This document shows, one piece after another, positions 1 through 8,496 of a stretch of DNA of 64,000 nt. Both the position numbers and the translations under genes were made by a program. The notes below the pieces were generated by a model. The model did not search any database and was not told where the DNA came from. It worked only from the letters and a program-made list of their open reading frames with translations. The stretch's first letter is position 1. Every line of letters begins with the position of its first letter. Source of the DNA: Brevundimonas sp. (GTDB taxonomy: Bacteria > Pseudomonadota > Alphaproteobacteria > Caulobacterales > Caulobacteraceae); contig NZ_JAIYCP010000022.1 of the NCBI RefSeq assembly GCF_027487935.1, positions 1 through 64,000 on the forward strand, written 5' to 3'.

Positions 1-456
1 CATCCCGTCGGTGGGGAGGGCGTCGGATCCAGCGCCCCGATGTCGGCGGGCTGTGGTCGAGCGATGAAGCCCGGGGGATGGATACTTCGGGGGTCCTTGC
101 GGAGGTCGATGGATGGCCTGCGCCTGCTCGCCGCGCGCCGATGGAGCGGACTGCTGGCTAGGCCATGTCCCTCCCGCGTCCCGGGCAGCAATGTCCGCGA
201 CGGATGATCCGGTAAGGCCCGAAGCAAAGGCCGCCAGCCGGAGGGCGCGTGGAAAACGGCCGCGCGGGGCAGGTCAGGCTTCGTCGAAACGGTAACTCTA
301 CAACAGCACCGGGCGAGGCCCGGCCGCCCCGCACCCTCCCCGACCCGCCGCGAAAGCAGGCGGTGAAGAGTCATGCCCAATCGTTCTCCCTCCCCGAAGT
401 GGGGAGGGAGAACACCCCGCCTTCACCCTCGCGCTCCGAAAGGCTATCCCCGCCCC
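1..456. other. 5' edge region with no supported gene
   Basis: I see no convincing gene in the first 456 bases. One plus-strand frame is open from base 1 to about 210 and could be the tail of a gene starting outside the window, but its translation shows no domain and is rich in Arg, Gly and Ser. The region ends with a strong GC-rich hairpin (383-413) just upstream of hemF. No clear promoter boxes were found. Confidence 0.5.
383..413. repeat. perfect 13-bp inverted repeat upstream of hemF
   Basis: Bases 383-395 (GTTCTCCCTCCCC) are the exact reverse complement of 401-413, separated by the 5-base loop GAAGT. No T-run follows, so it is not a standard intrinsic terminator. Short palindromes of this CTCCC-type are often dispersed between genes in Caulobacterales, so it may be a REP-like unit. 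It lies 44 bases before the hemF start and could form a hairpin in the leader. Confidence 0.75.
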
Positions 457-1347
457 ATGACCCCCACCGACGACCTGACCCTCGACCAGAAGAAGTCCGA
501 AGCCCGCGCCTGGTTCGAAACCCTGCGCGACCGCATCCACGCCGATTTCGAGGCGCTGGAGGACGCGGCCCCTGCCGACCTGTTCCCCGGCGAACCCGGC
601 CGGTTCGTGCGCACGCCCTGGGCGCGGCCCGAGGGCGGCGGCGGGGTCATGGGGATGATGCACGGCCGGCTGTTCGAAAAGGTCGGGGTCCATGTCTCGA
701 CCGTCCACGGCACCTTCCCCGCCGACTATGCGAAGACCGTCCCGGGCGCCGCCGAGGACCCCCGCTTCTTCGCCACCGGCATCAGCCTGATCTGCCACCC
801 GGTCAGCCCGCGCGTGCCGGCGGTCCATATGAACACCCGCTTCATCGCCACGACGAAGAGCTGGTTCGGCGGCGGTGGCGATCTGACCCCCGTGCTGGAC
901 GTCGACCGGCGGCAGGATCACCCTGACACCCTCGCCTTCCACGCCGCAATGAAGGCCGCCTGCGACGCCCACGACCCCGCCAAGGACGGAACCTGGCACG
1001 CCAAATTCAAGGCCTGGTGCGACGACTATTTCTTCCTGCCCCACCGCAATGAGCCGCGCGGCACGGGCGGTATCTTCTACGACCACCACGACAGCGGCGA
1101 CTGGACCCGCGACTTCGCCTTCACCCGCGATGTCGGCACCCATTTCCTCGACGCCTATTCGGCCATCGTGCGCGGACGGATGGGCGAGCCCTGGACCGCA
1201 GAAGAACGCGAGGAACAGCTCGTCCGGCGCGGCCGCTATGTCGAGTTCAACCTTCTCTACGACCGCGGCACCATGTTCGGCCTCAAGACCGGCGGCAATG
1301 TCGAGTCCATCCTCAGCTCGATGCCGCCCGTGGTGAAGTGGCCCTAG
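457..1347 (+). CDS. hemF: oxygen-dependent coproporphyrinogen-III oxidase
   Basis: HemF carries out the oxygen-dependent oxidative decarboxylation of coproporphyrinogen III to protoporphyrinogen IX in heme synthesis, in the cytosol. The 296-residue product has the usual family length. Conserved family blocks are visible: FGGGGDLTP around residues 137-145, RGTGGIFYD around 201-209, and the C-terminal [15 protein letters not shown] around 277-291. The ATG at 457 is chosen because the longer in-frame version only adds non-conserved Pro/Arg-rich sequence encoded by the upstream hairpin. The stop overlaps the convergent DUF3052 gene by 4 bases. Confidence 0.95.
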   Translation: MTPTDDLTLDQKKSEARAWFETLRDRIHADFEALEDAAPADLFPGEPGRFVRTPWARPEGGGGVMGMMHGRLFEKVGVHVSTVHGTFPADYAKTVPGAAEDPRFFATGISLICHPVSPRVPAVHMNTRFIATTKSWFGGGGDLTPVLDVDRRQDHPDTLAFHAAMKAACDAHDPAKDGTWHAKFKAWCDDYFFLPHRNEPRGTGGIFYDHHDSGDWTRDFAFTRDVGTHFLDAYSAIVRGRMGEPWTAEEREEQLVRRGRYVEFNLLYDRGTMFGLKTGGNVESILSSMPPVVKWP

Positions 1348-1748
1348 GCCTTCCGCTTCAGGAATTTCAGGCCCGACCAATCGGCGCTGACCGCGCAGAC
1401 CTTCACATCAACCCAGCCCGTCGGCAGCAGGATCTCGCGCAGGCCGTCCTCGGTCAGGTCGCGAAACAGGGGCGACGTCTTCTTGGGCCAGGACACCCAC
1501 AGCATGCCGCCCGGCCTGACCGCCGCCAGCGCCTCTGCGGCACTGCGCTCCAGTCCGGCACGATTCGCGACGAACAGATGGACGAGGTCGGCCACGGCGG
1601 CGTCCGCATCGACCACCGCGCCCGCGGGCAGGGGCGCGATCCAGTCGGCGTAGCCGTCGGGTGCCCCGACCGGCTTGAGGACCTGGGTCTCCCTGAGACC
1701 CAGCTTCTGGATCAGCGGCTTGCCGGAATAACCGACGGGAGCGGGCAT
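1344..1748 (-). CDS. DUF3052-like small protein
   Basis: This 134-residue protein starts [17 protein letters not shown], followed by a hydrophobic alpha/beta core and a motif resembling a methyltransferase-like fold ([15 protein letters not shown] around residues 78-92). That pattern matches DUF3052 proteins as I know them, for which no biochemical role is established. It lies 12 bases downstream of a minus-strand glutamine amidotransferase gene, so the two are probably co-transcribed. Its last bases overlap the 3' end of hemF on the opposite strand. Confidence 0.7.
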   Translation of the reverse strand: MPAPVGYSGKPLIQKLGLRETQVLKPVGAPDGYADWIAPLPAGAVVDADAAVADLVHLFVANRAGLERSAAEALAAVRPGGMLWVSWPKKTSPLFRDLTEDGLREILLPTGWVDVKVCAVSADWSGLKFLKRKA

Positions 1749-1760
1749 GGCGGGACTTCC

Positions 1761-2450
1761 TCAGGCGGTCAGGAATGCGCGGATCCATCCGCCGACGACG
1801 CCACGATCGTCCGCCGCCTTCAGACTGTCCACCGCCCGCGCCACCAGCGCCGGATCGATCCGGTCGTGCCGTCCCGCCGTCAGCTCGGTCGCGAAGGCCG
1901 GGGTGAACTCGGGATGGGGCTGCATCGAGATCGCGTCCTCGCCCCAGGCCAGTCCGGCGAACGGTGTGAAATCACTTCTCAGCAGGACCCGCGCATCCGA
2001 CGGCTTCTCGACCACCTGATCCTGATGCGAGGCGGGGATGGCGACCGTCGCGGTCCCCGGTGTCATCCACGGCTCGGGCGAAAGCACCTCATACCGGTGC
2101 AGGCCGACCCCCCAGCCCCTGTCCGATTTCTCGACCCGCCCGCCCAGCGCCTGGGCCATGGCCTGGTGCCCGAAACAGACGCCGACCAGCTTCGTCCGCC
2201 CCTTCGCGGCGCGGATCCAGTCCAGCAGACCTGCGATCCAGCCCGCGCTCTCATAGACCCCTGCCGGAGAGCCGGTGATGATCGCGGCATCAAAGGCCGC
2301 AGGGTCGGGCAGCGCTCCCTCCTGAACGTCAAAGGTCTCGAAGACGAAGGCCTCGCCGAGCAGGTCCCGGAACATCGCCGGATAGTCACCGTGTGCCGCC
2401 TTCAGGGCAGGCGGCGGTGTGCCGGTCTCCAGAATCGCGATGCGGATCAT
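1761..2450 (-). CDS. class I glutamine amidotransferase-like protein
   Basis: The 229-residue protein has the class I glutamine amidotransferase fold of the GMP synthase-like group. The nucleophile is Cys92 in VGVCFGHQ and the catalytic His179-x-Glu181 lies in QPHPEF, so the catalytic triad appears intact. There is no fused synthetase domain, as in stand-alone members whose acceptor substrate is unknown (some act on gamma-glutamyl compounds). It is probably the first gene of a two-gene minus-strand unit with the DUF3052 gene. A divergent monooxygenase-like gene starts 73 bases away. Confidence 0.85.
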   Translation of the reverse strand: MIRIAILETGTPPPALKAAHGDYPAMFRDLLGEAFVFETFDVQEGALPDPAAFDAAIITGSPAGVYESAGWIAGLLDWIRAAKGRTKLVGVCFGHQAMAQALGGRVEKSDRGWGVGLHRYEVLSPEPWMTPGTATVAIPASHQDQVVEKPSDARVLLRSDFTPFAGLAWGEDAISMQPHPEFTPAFATELTAGRHDRIDPALVARAVDSLKAADDRGVVGGWIRAFLTA

Positions 2451-2523
2451 TCAGGCCTCCTCGACCGGAACGGAATAGGCGTTCACGCAAGACGGCGGAA
2501 GGGCGATCGGCTATGGCCCCGCC

Positions 2524-2832
2524 ATGACCGATACCGCCGCCGATCCCGTTGTCCTGATCAACGTCTACACCTGCAAACCCGAACAGCTGGACACGCTGAT
2601 GGACCTGCTGGCCGTGATGGTCCGGACCCAGCGCGAAGCCGAGGGCTTCATCTCGGCCACCCTGCACCGCGGCCTGAACGGCAAGGGGGCGGCGGTCCAT
2701 GCGGTCTGGCGCTCGGCAGCCGACTGGAAGGCCATGGCCCGCGGGTCGGCCGTCAATGCGGCGATGGAGCCGATCATGGCCATCGCCACCTTCGCCCCCC
2801 AACTCTACGAGGCCGGCGAGTTCATCGACTAA
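2524..2832 (+). CDS. antibiotic biosynthesis monooxygenase (ABM) domain protein
   Basis: This 102-residue protein matches the small ferredoxin-like ABM fold. It has an N-terminal beta strand (VVLINVYTCKPEQLDTL), a central RTQREAEGFISATLHRG block typical of the family (residues about 38-54), and a W-containing second half (VWRSAADWKAM). Family members act as small cofactor-free oxygenases or heme-degrading enzymes, usually as dimers; the substrate cannot be read from sequence. It stands alone between two minus-strand genes and ends 5 bases before the convergent rlmJ stop. Confidence 0.75.
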   Translation: MTDTAADPVVLINVYTCKPEQLDTLMDLLAVMVRTQREAEGFISATLHRGLNGKGAAVHAVWRSAADWKAMARGSAVNAAMEPIMAIATFAPQLYEAGEFID

Positions 2833-2836
2833 CGGG

Positions 2837-3658
2837 TCAGCCCGTCATCCACACCTCGGACCGGGCTCCGTCGCCGCCCAGCCTGTCGGCCACCCAGCCA
2901 CAGATCTCGATCGCAGCCGCCTCGGCCCCCGGCGGCGGATTCAGCACCACCACCGCGCAGCCGTTCATCTTCATCGGATCGATCAGCGGTCGGAGCCGCG
3001 CCTCGGCGACCAGCATCCGCTTGATGCCCGCCTGGTCCAGCCGACGCAGAAAGCCGTCGAAGGTCTCCATGTCTTTGAGGGGCGTCCAGATCGCCACCGT
3101 CGCGCGTGGATCGGCGCGGGCGATGGCGGCGGCCGTGTCGGCGGCGCGATGATAGTCGTCAGGCTGTTCGAACGGCGGATCGATCAGAACGAAAGGTCCG
3201 GTCGCCTCCGCTGCCCAGGTCCGCGCCTGGTCATAGCCGTCCCCGCCCTCGGCCATGGCTTGCGGAAAGCCCTCCAGCGCCCCGGCCAGCAGCTCCAGCA
3301 CCGGCGGGTTGAGCTCGAAGCCGACATAGCGGTCGTCCTCGCCCAGCCGCTGCGCAATCAGCCGCGGCGAACCCGGATAGAAGGTCACGCGACCGTCGGG
3401 ATTGAGCTGCGCCACCGCCGCGGCCAGCGCCTCGATCAGCGGCGGCCGGGCATCCGCAGCCATCAGCCTTGCGATTCCGGCCTCGGCCTCCCTGGACCGC
3501 GCCGCATCTCCGGTCAGATCGTACAGGCCGGCCCCGGCATGGGTGTCGATCACGCTGACCGCCCCCTGCGCCTGCCGCCGCTCCAGCAGCCAGAGCAGCA
3601 GGGCGTGTTTGACGATGTCCGCGAAATTCCCGGCGTGGAAGCTGTGGCGATAGTTCAT
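2837..3658 (-). CDS. rlmJ: 23S rRNA (adenine(2030)-N6)-methyltransferase
   Basis: RlmJ methylates N6 of A2030 in 23S rRNA using S-adenosylmethionine. The 273-residue protein opens with the family signature MNYRHSFHAGNFADIVKHA. It carries an SAM-binding block DTHAGAGLYDL (residues 38-48) and the catalytic N6-adenine methyltransferase motif DPPFE (residues 160-164). Length and motif order match the E. coli enzyme (formerly YhiR). It appears monocistronic, with 57 bases separating its start from the next gene on the same strand. Confidence 0.93.
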   Translation of the reverse strand: MNYRHSFHAGNFADIVKHALLLWLLERRQAQGAVSVIDTHAGAGLYDLTGDAARSREAEAGIARLMAADARPPLIEALAAAVAQLNPDGRVTFYPGSPRLIAQRLGEDDRYVGFELNPPVLELLAGALEGFPQAMAEGGDGYDQARTWAAEATGPFVLIDPPFEQPDDYHRAADTAAAIARADPRATVAIWTPLKDMETFDGFLRRLDQAGIKRMLVAEARLRPLIDPMKMNGCAVVVLNPPPGAEAAAIEICGWVADRLGGDGARSEVWMTG

Positions 3659-3715
3659 GCCCCTGCCCTCGACCGGCCCGACGCCCGGGTCAAGTGGGGG
3701 GTGCCGCCCGATTCC

Positions 3716-4168
3716 TCAGGCGGTCGCCCAGTAACCCAGGCTGCGGGCGCTGATCGGAGCCCGCGTCTCCTGGACCCGTGCGAGGATCGCGTCGCGGAAG
3801 CAATCCGCCGCTTCGTCGCCCTGAAGCAGCCGCAGCGAGCGGATGATCCGGGTGATGCGGCGGTGATTGTGGTCGTTGGGCATCAACCAGTCATGGGTCG
3901 TCCGGTAAAAGGAGATCATGCGATCCCTCGCGCCGGCGAGGGCAATCGGCGCCAGTTCAGACGATCGAAGGGCCTGTATGTCGCCCGGTGTCAGGACCGG
4001 CGATTCCGGGACGGCCTTCGACGGCTCCGGCAGGGGAAACAGCCACTGGATGAAGTCGTGCGTCCGGTCCAGGGCGATGTCATCCATGGCCACGATCTCG
4101 AACACAGTCCGGCCGTGGGCATCCGTGCCCTCGCCCTCCAGAAACATCACTATGGGACTTGCTACCAT
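3716..4168 (-). CDS. OGFr (opioid growth factor receptor) conserved-region protein
   Basis: This 150-residue protein carries the block otherwise known from the N-terminal domain of the eukaryotic opioid growth factor receptor: DRTHDFIQWLFPLPEPS, followed by LTPGDIQALR and a basic stretch NDHNHRRITRIIRSLRLL. Bacterial homologues of this domain exist but have no known role. The ATG at 4168 is preferred because GAGGATCTCGTG lies just upstream; an in-frame codon at 4207 would overlap tdh by 29 bases. The gene directly follows tdh (stop at 4179) and is probably in the kbl-tdh transcript. Confidence 0.75.
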   Translation of the reverse strand: MVASPIVMFLEGEGTDAHGRTVFEIVAMDDIALDRTHDFIQWLFPLPEPSKAVPESPVLTPGDIQALRSSELAPIALAGARDRMISFYRTTHDWLMPNDHNHRRITRIIRSLRLLQGDEAADCFRDAILARVQETRAPISARSLGYWATA

Positions 4169-4178
4169 CACGAGATCC

Positions 4179-5231
4179 TCAGGCTGCCTTGTCCCAGTCG
4201 AGCACAACCTTGCCCGACTGGCCCGAACGCATGGCCTCGAAGCCCTCCTGATACCGTTGGTAACTCATCTGGTGAGTGATCAGCGGGGTCAGGTCGAGGC
4301 CGGCCTTGAGCAGGCCCAGCATCTTGCGCCAGGTAGTGAACATCTCGCGGCCGTAGACGCCCTTGATGGTCAGGGCCTTGAGGATGATCGCGCCCCAGTC
4401 GGTTTCCATCGGCTTCGACGGAATGCCCAGCATGGCCAGGCCGCCGCCCATGATCAGGGTGTCAACACACTGTTTGAAGGCGATCGGCGACCCCGACATC
4501 TCGAGCGCGACGTCGAAGCCGACCTTGAGGCCGAGCTCGTGCATGACGTCCTTCAGGTCCTCACGGGTCGTATTCACCGTGCGGACGCCCGGCGCGACCT
4601 TCTGCGCCAGCTCAAGGCGGAAGTCGTTGATGTCGGTCAGGACCACGGTGCGGGCCCCGGCGTGACGCGCGACGGCGGCCGCCATCATGCCGATCGGCCC
4701 GGCGCCGGTAACCAGCACGTCCTCGCCCAGCAGATCGAACTGCTGCGCCGTGTGCACGGCATTGCCGAACGGATCGAGGATCGAGCCGATCTCATAGGGA
4801 ACGTCGTCCGGCAGTTCGATGACGTTGAAGGCCGGGGCCACGACGAACTCGGCGAAGGCACCCTGGCGGTTCACGCCGATACCGCGGGTATCGGGGTCAA
4901 GATGGAAATGGCCGGCGCGGGCCGCTTCGGAATTCAGGTCGATCACATGCCCCTCGGCCGAGACGCGCTGGCCGATCCTGAGACGGCGATCGACGTCCTT
5001 GCCGATGGCGACGATCTCGCCGGCGAACTCGTGGCCGGTGATCATCGGGACCGGAACATTCTTCTGGCTCCACTCGTCCCAGTTCCAGATGTGGATATCG
5101 GTTCCGCAGACGGCGGTGCGCCTGACCCGAATCAGCACGTCCTCCGGTCCGGCGACCGGGATCGGCGCATCGATCAGCTCCAGACCCACCTCGGGCCGGG
5201 TCTTGGCCAGGGCCTTCATCGTGTCAGCCAT
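4179..5231 (-). CDS. tdh: L-threonine 3-dehydrogenase
   Basis: Tdh oxidises L-threonine to 2-amino-3-ketobutyrate with NAD+, the first step of threonine breakdown to glycine. The 350-residue medium-chain dehydrogenase keeps the catalytic zinc ligands Cys42 (AVCGTDIH) and His67-Glu68 (TGHEFAG), the Tdh-specific DPFGNAVHTA segment, and the Rossmann motif GAGPIG near 176-181. The region that normally carries four structural-zinc cysteines (about residues 94-118) has none. Its ATG overlaps the kbl stop by one base (TGATG), showing translational coupling. Confidence 0.93.
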   Translation of the reverse strand: MADTMKALAKTRPEVGLELIDAPIPVAGPEDVLIRVRRTAVCGTDIHIWNWDEWSQKNVPVPMITGHEFAGEIVAIGKDVDRRLRIGQRVSAEGHVIDLNSEAARAGHFHLDPDTRGIGVNRQGAFAEFVVAPAFNVIELPDDVPYEIGSILDPFGNAVHTAQQFDLLGEDVLVTGAGPIGMMAAAVARHAGARTVVLTDINDFRLELAQKVAPGVRTVNTTREDLKDVMHELGLKVGFDVALEMSGSPIAFKQCVDTLIMGGGLAMLGIPSKPMETDWGAIILKALTIKGVYGREMFTTWRKMLGLLKAGLDLTPLITHQMSYQRYQEGFEAMRSGQSGKVVLDWDKAA

Positions 5232-6421
5232 CAGATAACTCCCAGTTCGCGGCCGGCCGTCGTGAACGCCGCGACCGCATGATCAATCTGTTCGAAGGTG
5301 TGCGCCGCCGACATCTGGGTGCGGATGCGGGCCTGGCCACGCGGCACGACGGGGAAGGAAAAGCCGATCACATAGACGCCGAGCTCAAGGGCCCGGGCGG
5401 CAAAATCCTGGGCCAGTTTCGCATCGCCCAGCATCACGGGGATGATCGGATGTTCACCGGGCAACAGGGTGAAACCGGCCTCGGTCATCGCACCGCGATA
5501 GCGGACGGCGTTGGCGAACAGCTGTTGACGCAGGACGTCGCCCTCGTCTCCGCCGGCGATGCGGATGGCCTCGAGGCTGGACCCACAAATGGCCGGGGCG
5601 AGGGCGTTGGAGAACAGATAGGGCCTGGCCCGCTGCTTCAGCAGGGCAACGACCTCAGACGTCGCGCAGATGAAGCCGCCCATGGCACCGCCCAGGGCCT
5701 TGCCGAAAGTGCCGGTCAGGAAATCGATCTCGACCCCGTGGTGGGCATATGAGCCTCGCCCCTGCGGGCCGAGGAAACCCGTGGCGTGGCAGTCGTCGAC
5801 CATGATCAGGGCACCGTAGCGGTCGGCCAGCGCCCGGATATCCTTGAGCTTCGCGATGTAGCCATCCATCGAGAAAACGCCGTCCGTGGCGATCACGATC
5901 TCGCGCGCCCCGTCCGCCCGGGCCTGTTTCAGCTGGGTCTCAAGGTCGTCCATGTCCGAGTTGGCGAAGCGGTAACGCCCGGCCTTGCACAGCCGCACCC
6001 CGTCAATGATCGAGGCATGGTTCAGGCTGTCCGAGACGATGGCGTCCTCGGCGCCGAACAGTGGCTCGAAAATGCCGCCGTTGGCATCGAAAGCCGCGGC
6101 GAACAGGATGGTATCCTCAAAGCCAAGGTAGTCGGCGACGGCCCGCTCGAGCGCCTTGTGGATCTCCAGCGTCCCACAAATGAAACGAACCGAGGCTGTG
6201 CCTGCGCCCCATGTTTGCTGTGCCTCGATCCCTGCGCGGGTCACACGCTCGTCGCCCGCGAGGCCGAGATAGTTATTGGCGCAGAAATTCAGCACGTCCC
6301 GACCGCCGACCTGAATCACCGGTCCCTGCCGGGAGGTAATGACACGTTCGGGCTTGGTCAGGCCCTGGGCGCCGATATCGGCGAGTTCCGCGCGGATGCG
6401 TTCGTGAAAGCTGGCAGTCAT
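5231..6421 (-). CDS. kbl: glycine C-acetyltransferase (2-amino-3-ketobutyrate CoA ligase)
   Basis: Kbl is a PLP enzyme that cleaves 2-amino-3-ketobutyrate with CoA to glycine and acetyl-CoA, completing the pathway begun by Tdh. At 396 residues it matches family length. Visible features are the substrate-loop region NFCANNYLGLAG (45-56), the DDCHATGF motif (209-216) and the PLP lysine Lys241 in TGTFGKALGG. It is the first gene of the kbl-tdh-OGFr unit. The glycine produced is the substrate of the glycine cleavage system encoded at 11.6-16.0 kb in the same window. Confidence 0.96.
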   Translation of the reverse strand: MTASFHERIRAELADIGAQGLTKPERVITSRQGPVIQVGGRDVLNFCANNYLGLAGDERVTRAGIEAQQTWGAGTASVRFICGTLEIHKALERAVADYLGFEDTILFAAAFDANGGIFEPLFGAEDAIVSDSLNHASIIDGVRLCKAGRYRFANSDMDDLETQLKQARADGAREIVIATDGVFSMDGYIAKLKDIRALADRYGALIMVDDCHATGFLGPQGRGSYAHHGVEIDFLTGTFGKALGGAMGGFICATSEVVALLKQRARPYLFSNALAPAICGSSLEAIRIAGGDEGDVLRQQLFANAVRYRGAMTEAGFTLLPGEHPIIPVMLGDAKLAQDFAARALELGVYVIGFSFPVVPRGQARIRTQMSAAHTFEQIDHAVAAFTTAGRELGVI

Positions 6422-6676
6422 GCTCGCTCAGCTACGCCGTTTCCCGCCGATATTGAACCCCCCGAAGCTGAGTTGTGGTCGCAGGAGAGGGCGGCGGAAC
6501 CAGCTCGGCCAAGGGTCGTGAAGGGCTTGGCCTGCGCAGCTGGCCCCGGACGCCGCCCGGATGATGCACGCGCCACAGCTCTGTGGTTTTCCCGTCAGCA
6601 AGGCCGCGCTGAAAACGGATCGGCACAATGCCCGACCGGCCGCTCCCAAAGGCATGGCTCTCGCAAGCGATGCGGT

Positions 6677-7648
6677 TCAGGCGGTAAGGATACGGGGCAG
6701 TTTGAAGGTCACGGTTTCACGCTCGCCCGCGTCCTCGACCACCTCGGCGTCGAAACGCGCCCGCACCGCCTCGACGAGCTCTTCAATCAGCCGCTCCGGG
6801 GCCGAGGCACCCGCAGTGATCCCCAGGGTCGAGACCCCGTCCAGCCAGGACCAGTCGACCTGGCCGGCGTCATCCACCAACCGGGCGTCGCGGGCCCCGG
6901 CACGCATCGCCACCTCGACCAGCCGCACGGAGTTCGACGAGTTCTTCGACCCTACCACCAGCACCAGGTCACAGCCCTGGCCAAGCCGCTTGACCGCCTC
7001 CTGACGATTGGTTGTGGCGTAGCAGATGTCTTCCTTGTGCGGATCGGGCAGTTCGGGGAAGCGGCGCTTCAGGGTGGCAAGCACCTCGGCTGTGTCGTCG
7101 ACCGAGAGCGTGGTCTGGGTGGCGTAGGCCAAAGGCGTATCGCCCGGCCGCTGGAAGGCTTCGGCATCCGCGACCGTCTCGATCAGGCTGATGGCCCCCG
7201 CAGACAACTGCCCCATGGTGCCGACGACTTCCGGATGACCGGCATGGCCGATCAGGATGATGTGGCGGCCGGCGGCATGGTGGCGCTCTGCCTCCACATG
7301 CACCTTGGAGACCAGCGGGCAGGTGGCGTCGAGAAACAACATCTCGCGCGCCCTTGCCGTCGCAGGCACCGACTTGGGCACCCCGTGGGCCGAAAAAACC
7401 ACGGGTCGATCGTCGGGGCAGTCGTCCAGTTCCTTGACGAAGACAGCGCCCATGGCCTTCAGCCGTTCGACGACATGCCGGTTGTGGACGATCTCATGCC
7501 GCACATAGACGGGTGCGCCATATTTCTCGATGGCCCGCTCGACGATCTGGATCGCCCGGTCAACGCCGGCACAGAACCCCCGAGGGGTAGCGAGACGTAC
7601 GGTCAGGGCGGGCTTTGCGGGCGGCCGGGAGGGCGCTTGAACGGTCAT
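6677..7648 (-). CDS. ispH: 4-hydroxy-3-methylbut-2-enyl diphosphate reductase
   Basis: IspH is the last enzyme of the MEP pathway and makes IPP and DMAPP using a 4Fe-4S cluster. The 323-residue protein has the three cluster cysteines in family context: Cys26 ([10 protein letters not shown]), Cys110 ([10 protein letters not shown]) and Cys209 ([11 protein letters not shown]). The acid-base motif TNRQEAV and the SKNSSNS substrate loop are also present. The pathway's first enzyme, Dxs, and the downstream prenyl transferase IspA are encoded at 20.0-22.9 kb. A 255-base gap containing no supported gene lies between ispH and kbl. Confidence 0.97.
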   Translation of the reverse strand: MTVQAPSRPPAKPALTVRLATPRGFCAGVDRAIQIVERAIEKYGAPVYVRHEIVHNRHVVERLKAMGAVFVKELDDCPDDRPVVFSAHGVPKSVPATARAREMLFLDATCPLVSKVHVEAERHHAAGRHIILIGHAGHPEVVGTMGQLSAGAISLIETVADAEAFQRPGDTPLAYATQTTLSVDDTAEVLATLKRRFPELPDPHKEDICYATTNRQEAVKRLGQGCDLVLVVGSKNSSNSVRLVEVAMRAGARDARLVDDAGQVDWSWLDGVSTLGITAGASAPERLIEELVEAVRARFDAEVVEDAGERETVTFKLPRILTA

Positions 7649-7797
7649 ACTCCCAACCTAGTCGTAACGGGCCATCCTCGCCACCGGGCATTAACCGCGG
7701 ACAGGTTTGCCGCGCCTCTGTTTAGCCGCTATCAGCAACCAGCGTGCGCCCCGCGTCGGGCTGTCGCCGCACCTCCTCGTTTCCGGAAGAACATTCG

Positions 7798-8496
7798 ATG
7801 CGTCGCGTCCTCAAGGTTTCCCTGGCCTCGGCCCTTGCAGCCGCAGCCTTGACTGCCATGGTGCTGCCGACTGCCGCCAGCGCCCAGTATCCGCAGGGGC
7901 AGCAGAGCCGGCCGGGCCAGAGCCCCGGGCAACGGGAACAGGATGACGGCTCCACGTCGGACCGCCCGCGGGCACCTCGCATCGCGCCCCTGCGTCGCAG
8001 CGCCGCCGCCGGCCCGTGCCCCTATGTGAAGGTGCTGTACGACGCCGCGCGCTATGTCGAACTGGCCGGAGACCGGGTCTCCATGGCGAATGTCGGCTTC
8101 ACCGGCGAGATCGACGGCCTTGTTTCGGACTGTGCCTACCAGTCAGACCAGCCGATCACGGTGCACACCCGGATCCAGTTCAACCTCGGCCGTGGACCAC
8201 AGGCCCAGGGTGACGGGCGCACCTATCGCTACTGGATCGCCGTGACGGAACGGAACCGCGCCGTTCTCGCCAAGGAGTACTTCGACCTGCCCGTCAATTT
8301 CGACGGAGCCAGCACGGCGACCGTGACCCAGGATCAGACCATCGTGATACCGCGCGCCGAGGCGACCACCAGCGGCGACCATTTTGAAGTTCTGGTCGGC
8401 TTCGACGTCACGCCCGCGATGGCCGAGTTCAATCGCAACGGCAACCGTTTCCGCGCCAACGCCGGAACCGGCGCCGCCCAGCCGCCGGCGCAGTAA
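7798..8496 (+). CDS. conserved exported protein upstream of argS
   Basis: This 232-residue protein has a Sec signal peptide (MRRVLKVSLASALAAAALTAMV) ending at TAASA-QYP, then a Gln/Pro/Arg-rich linker and a mature domain beginning near GPCPYVKVLYDAARYVEL. There is no lipobox, so it should be a soluble periplasmic protein. I do not recognise a characterised family. It contains two cysteines (CPYV and DCAYQ) that could form a disulphide. The ATG of argS follows its TAA directly (TAAATGA), so the two genes are co-transcribed. The ATG at 7798 is chosen because it starts the signal peptide. Confidence 0.8.
   Translation: MRRVLKVSLASALAAAALTAMVLPTAASAQYPQGQQSRPGQSPGQREQDDGSTSDRPRAPRIAPLRRSAAAGPCPYVKVLYDAARYVELAGDRVSMANVGFTGEIDGLVSDCAYQSDQPITVHTRIQFNLGRGPQAQGDGRTYRYWIAVTERNRAVLAKEYFDLPVNFDGASTATVTQDQTIVIPRAEATTSGDHFEVLVGFDVTPAMAEFNRNGNRFRANAGTGAAQPPAQ

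Noticed and set aside
113-295. Plus-strand frame of 60 codons near the left edge
   Set aside because: Low-complexity Ala/Arg/Pro translation with no motif and no convincing start site.
1338-3152. Long plus-strand open frame (604 codons)
   Set aside because: It runs across the antisense of the DUF3052, amidotransferase and rlmJ genes and over the ABM gene in another frame; the composition is Arg/His-rich and not protein-like.
6428-6655. Minus-strand frame of 75 codons between kbl and ispH
   Set aside because: No ribosome binding site, no conserved motif, and a Cys/Arg/Ser-rich translation typical of non-coding GC-rich DNA.
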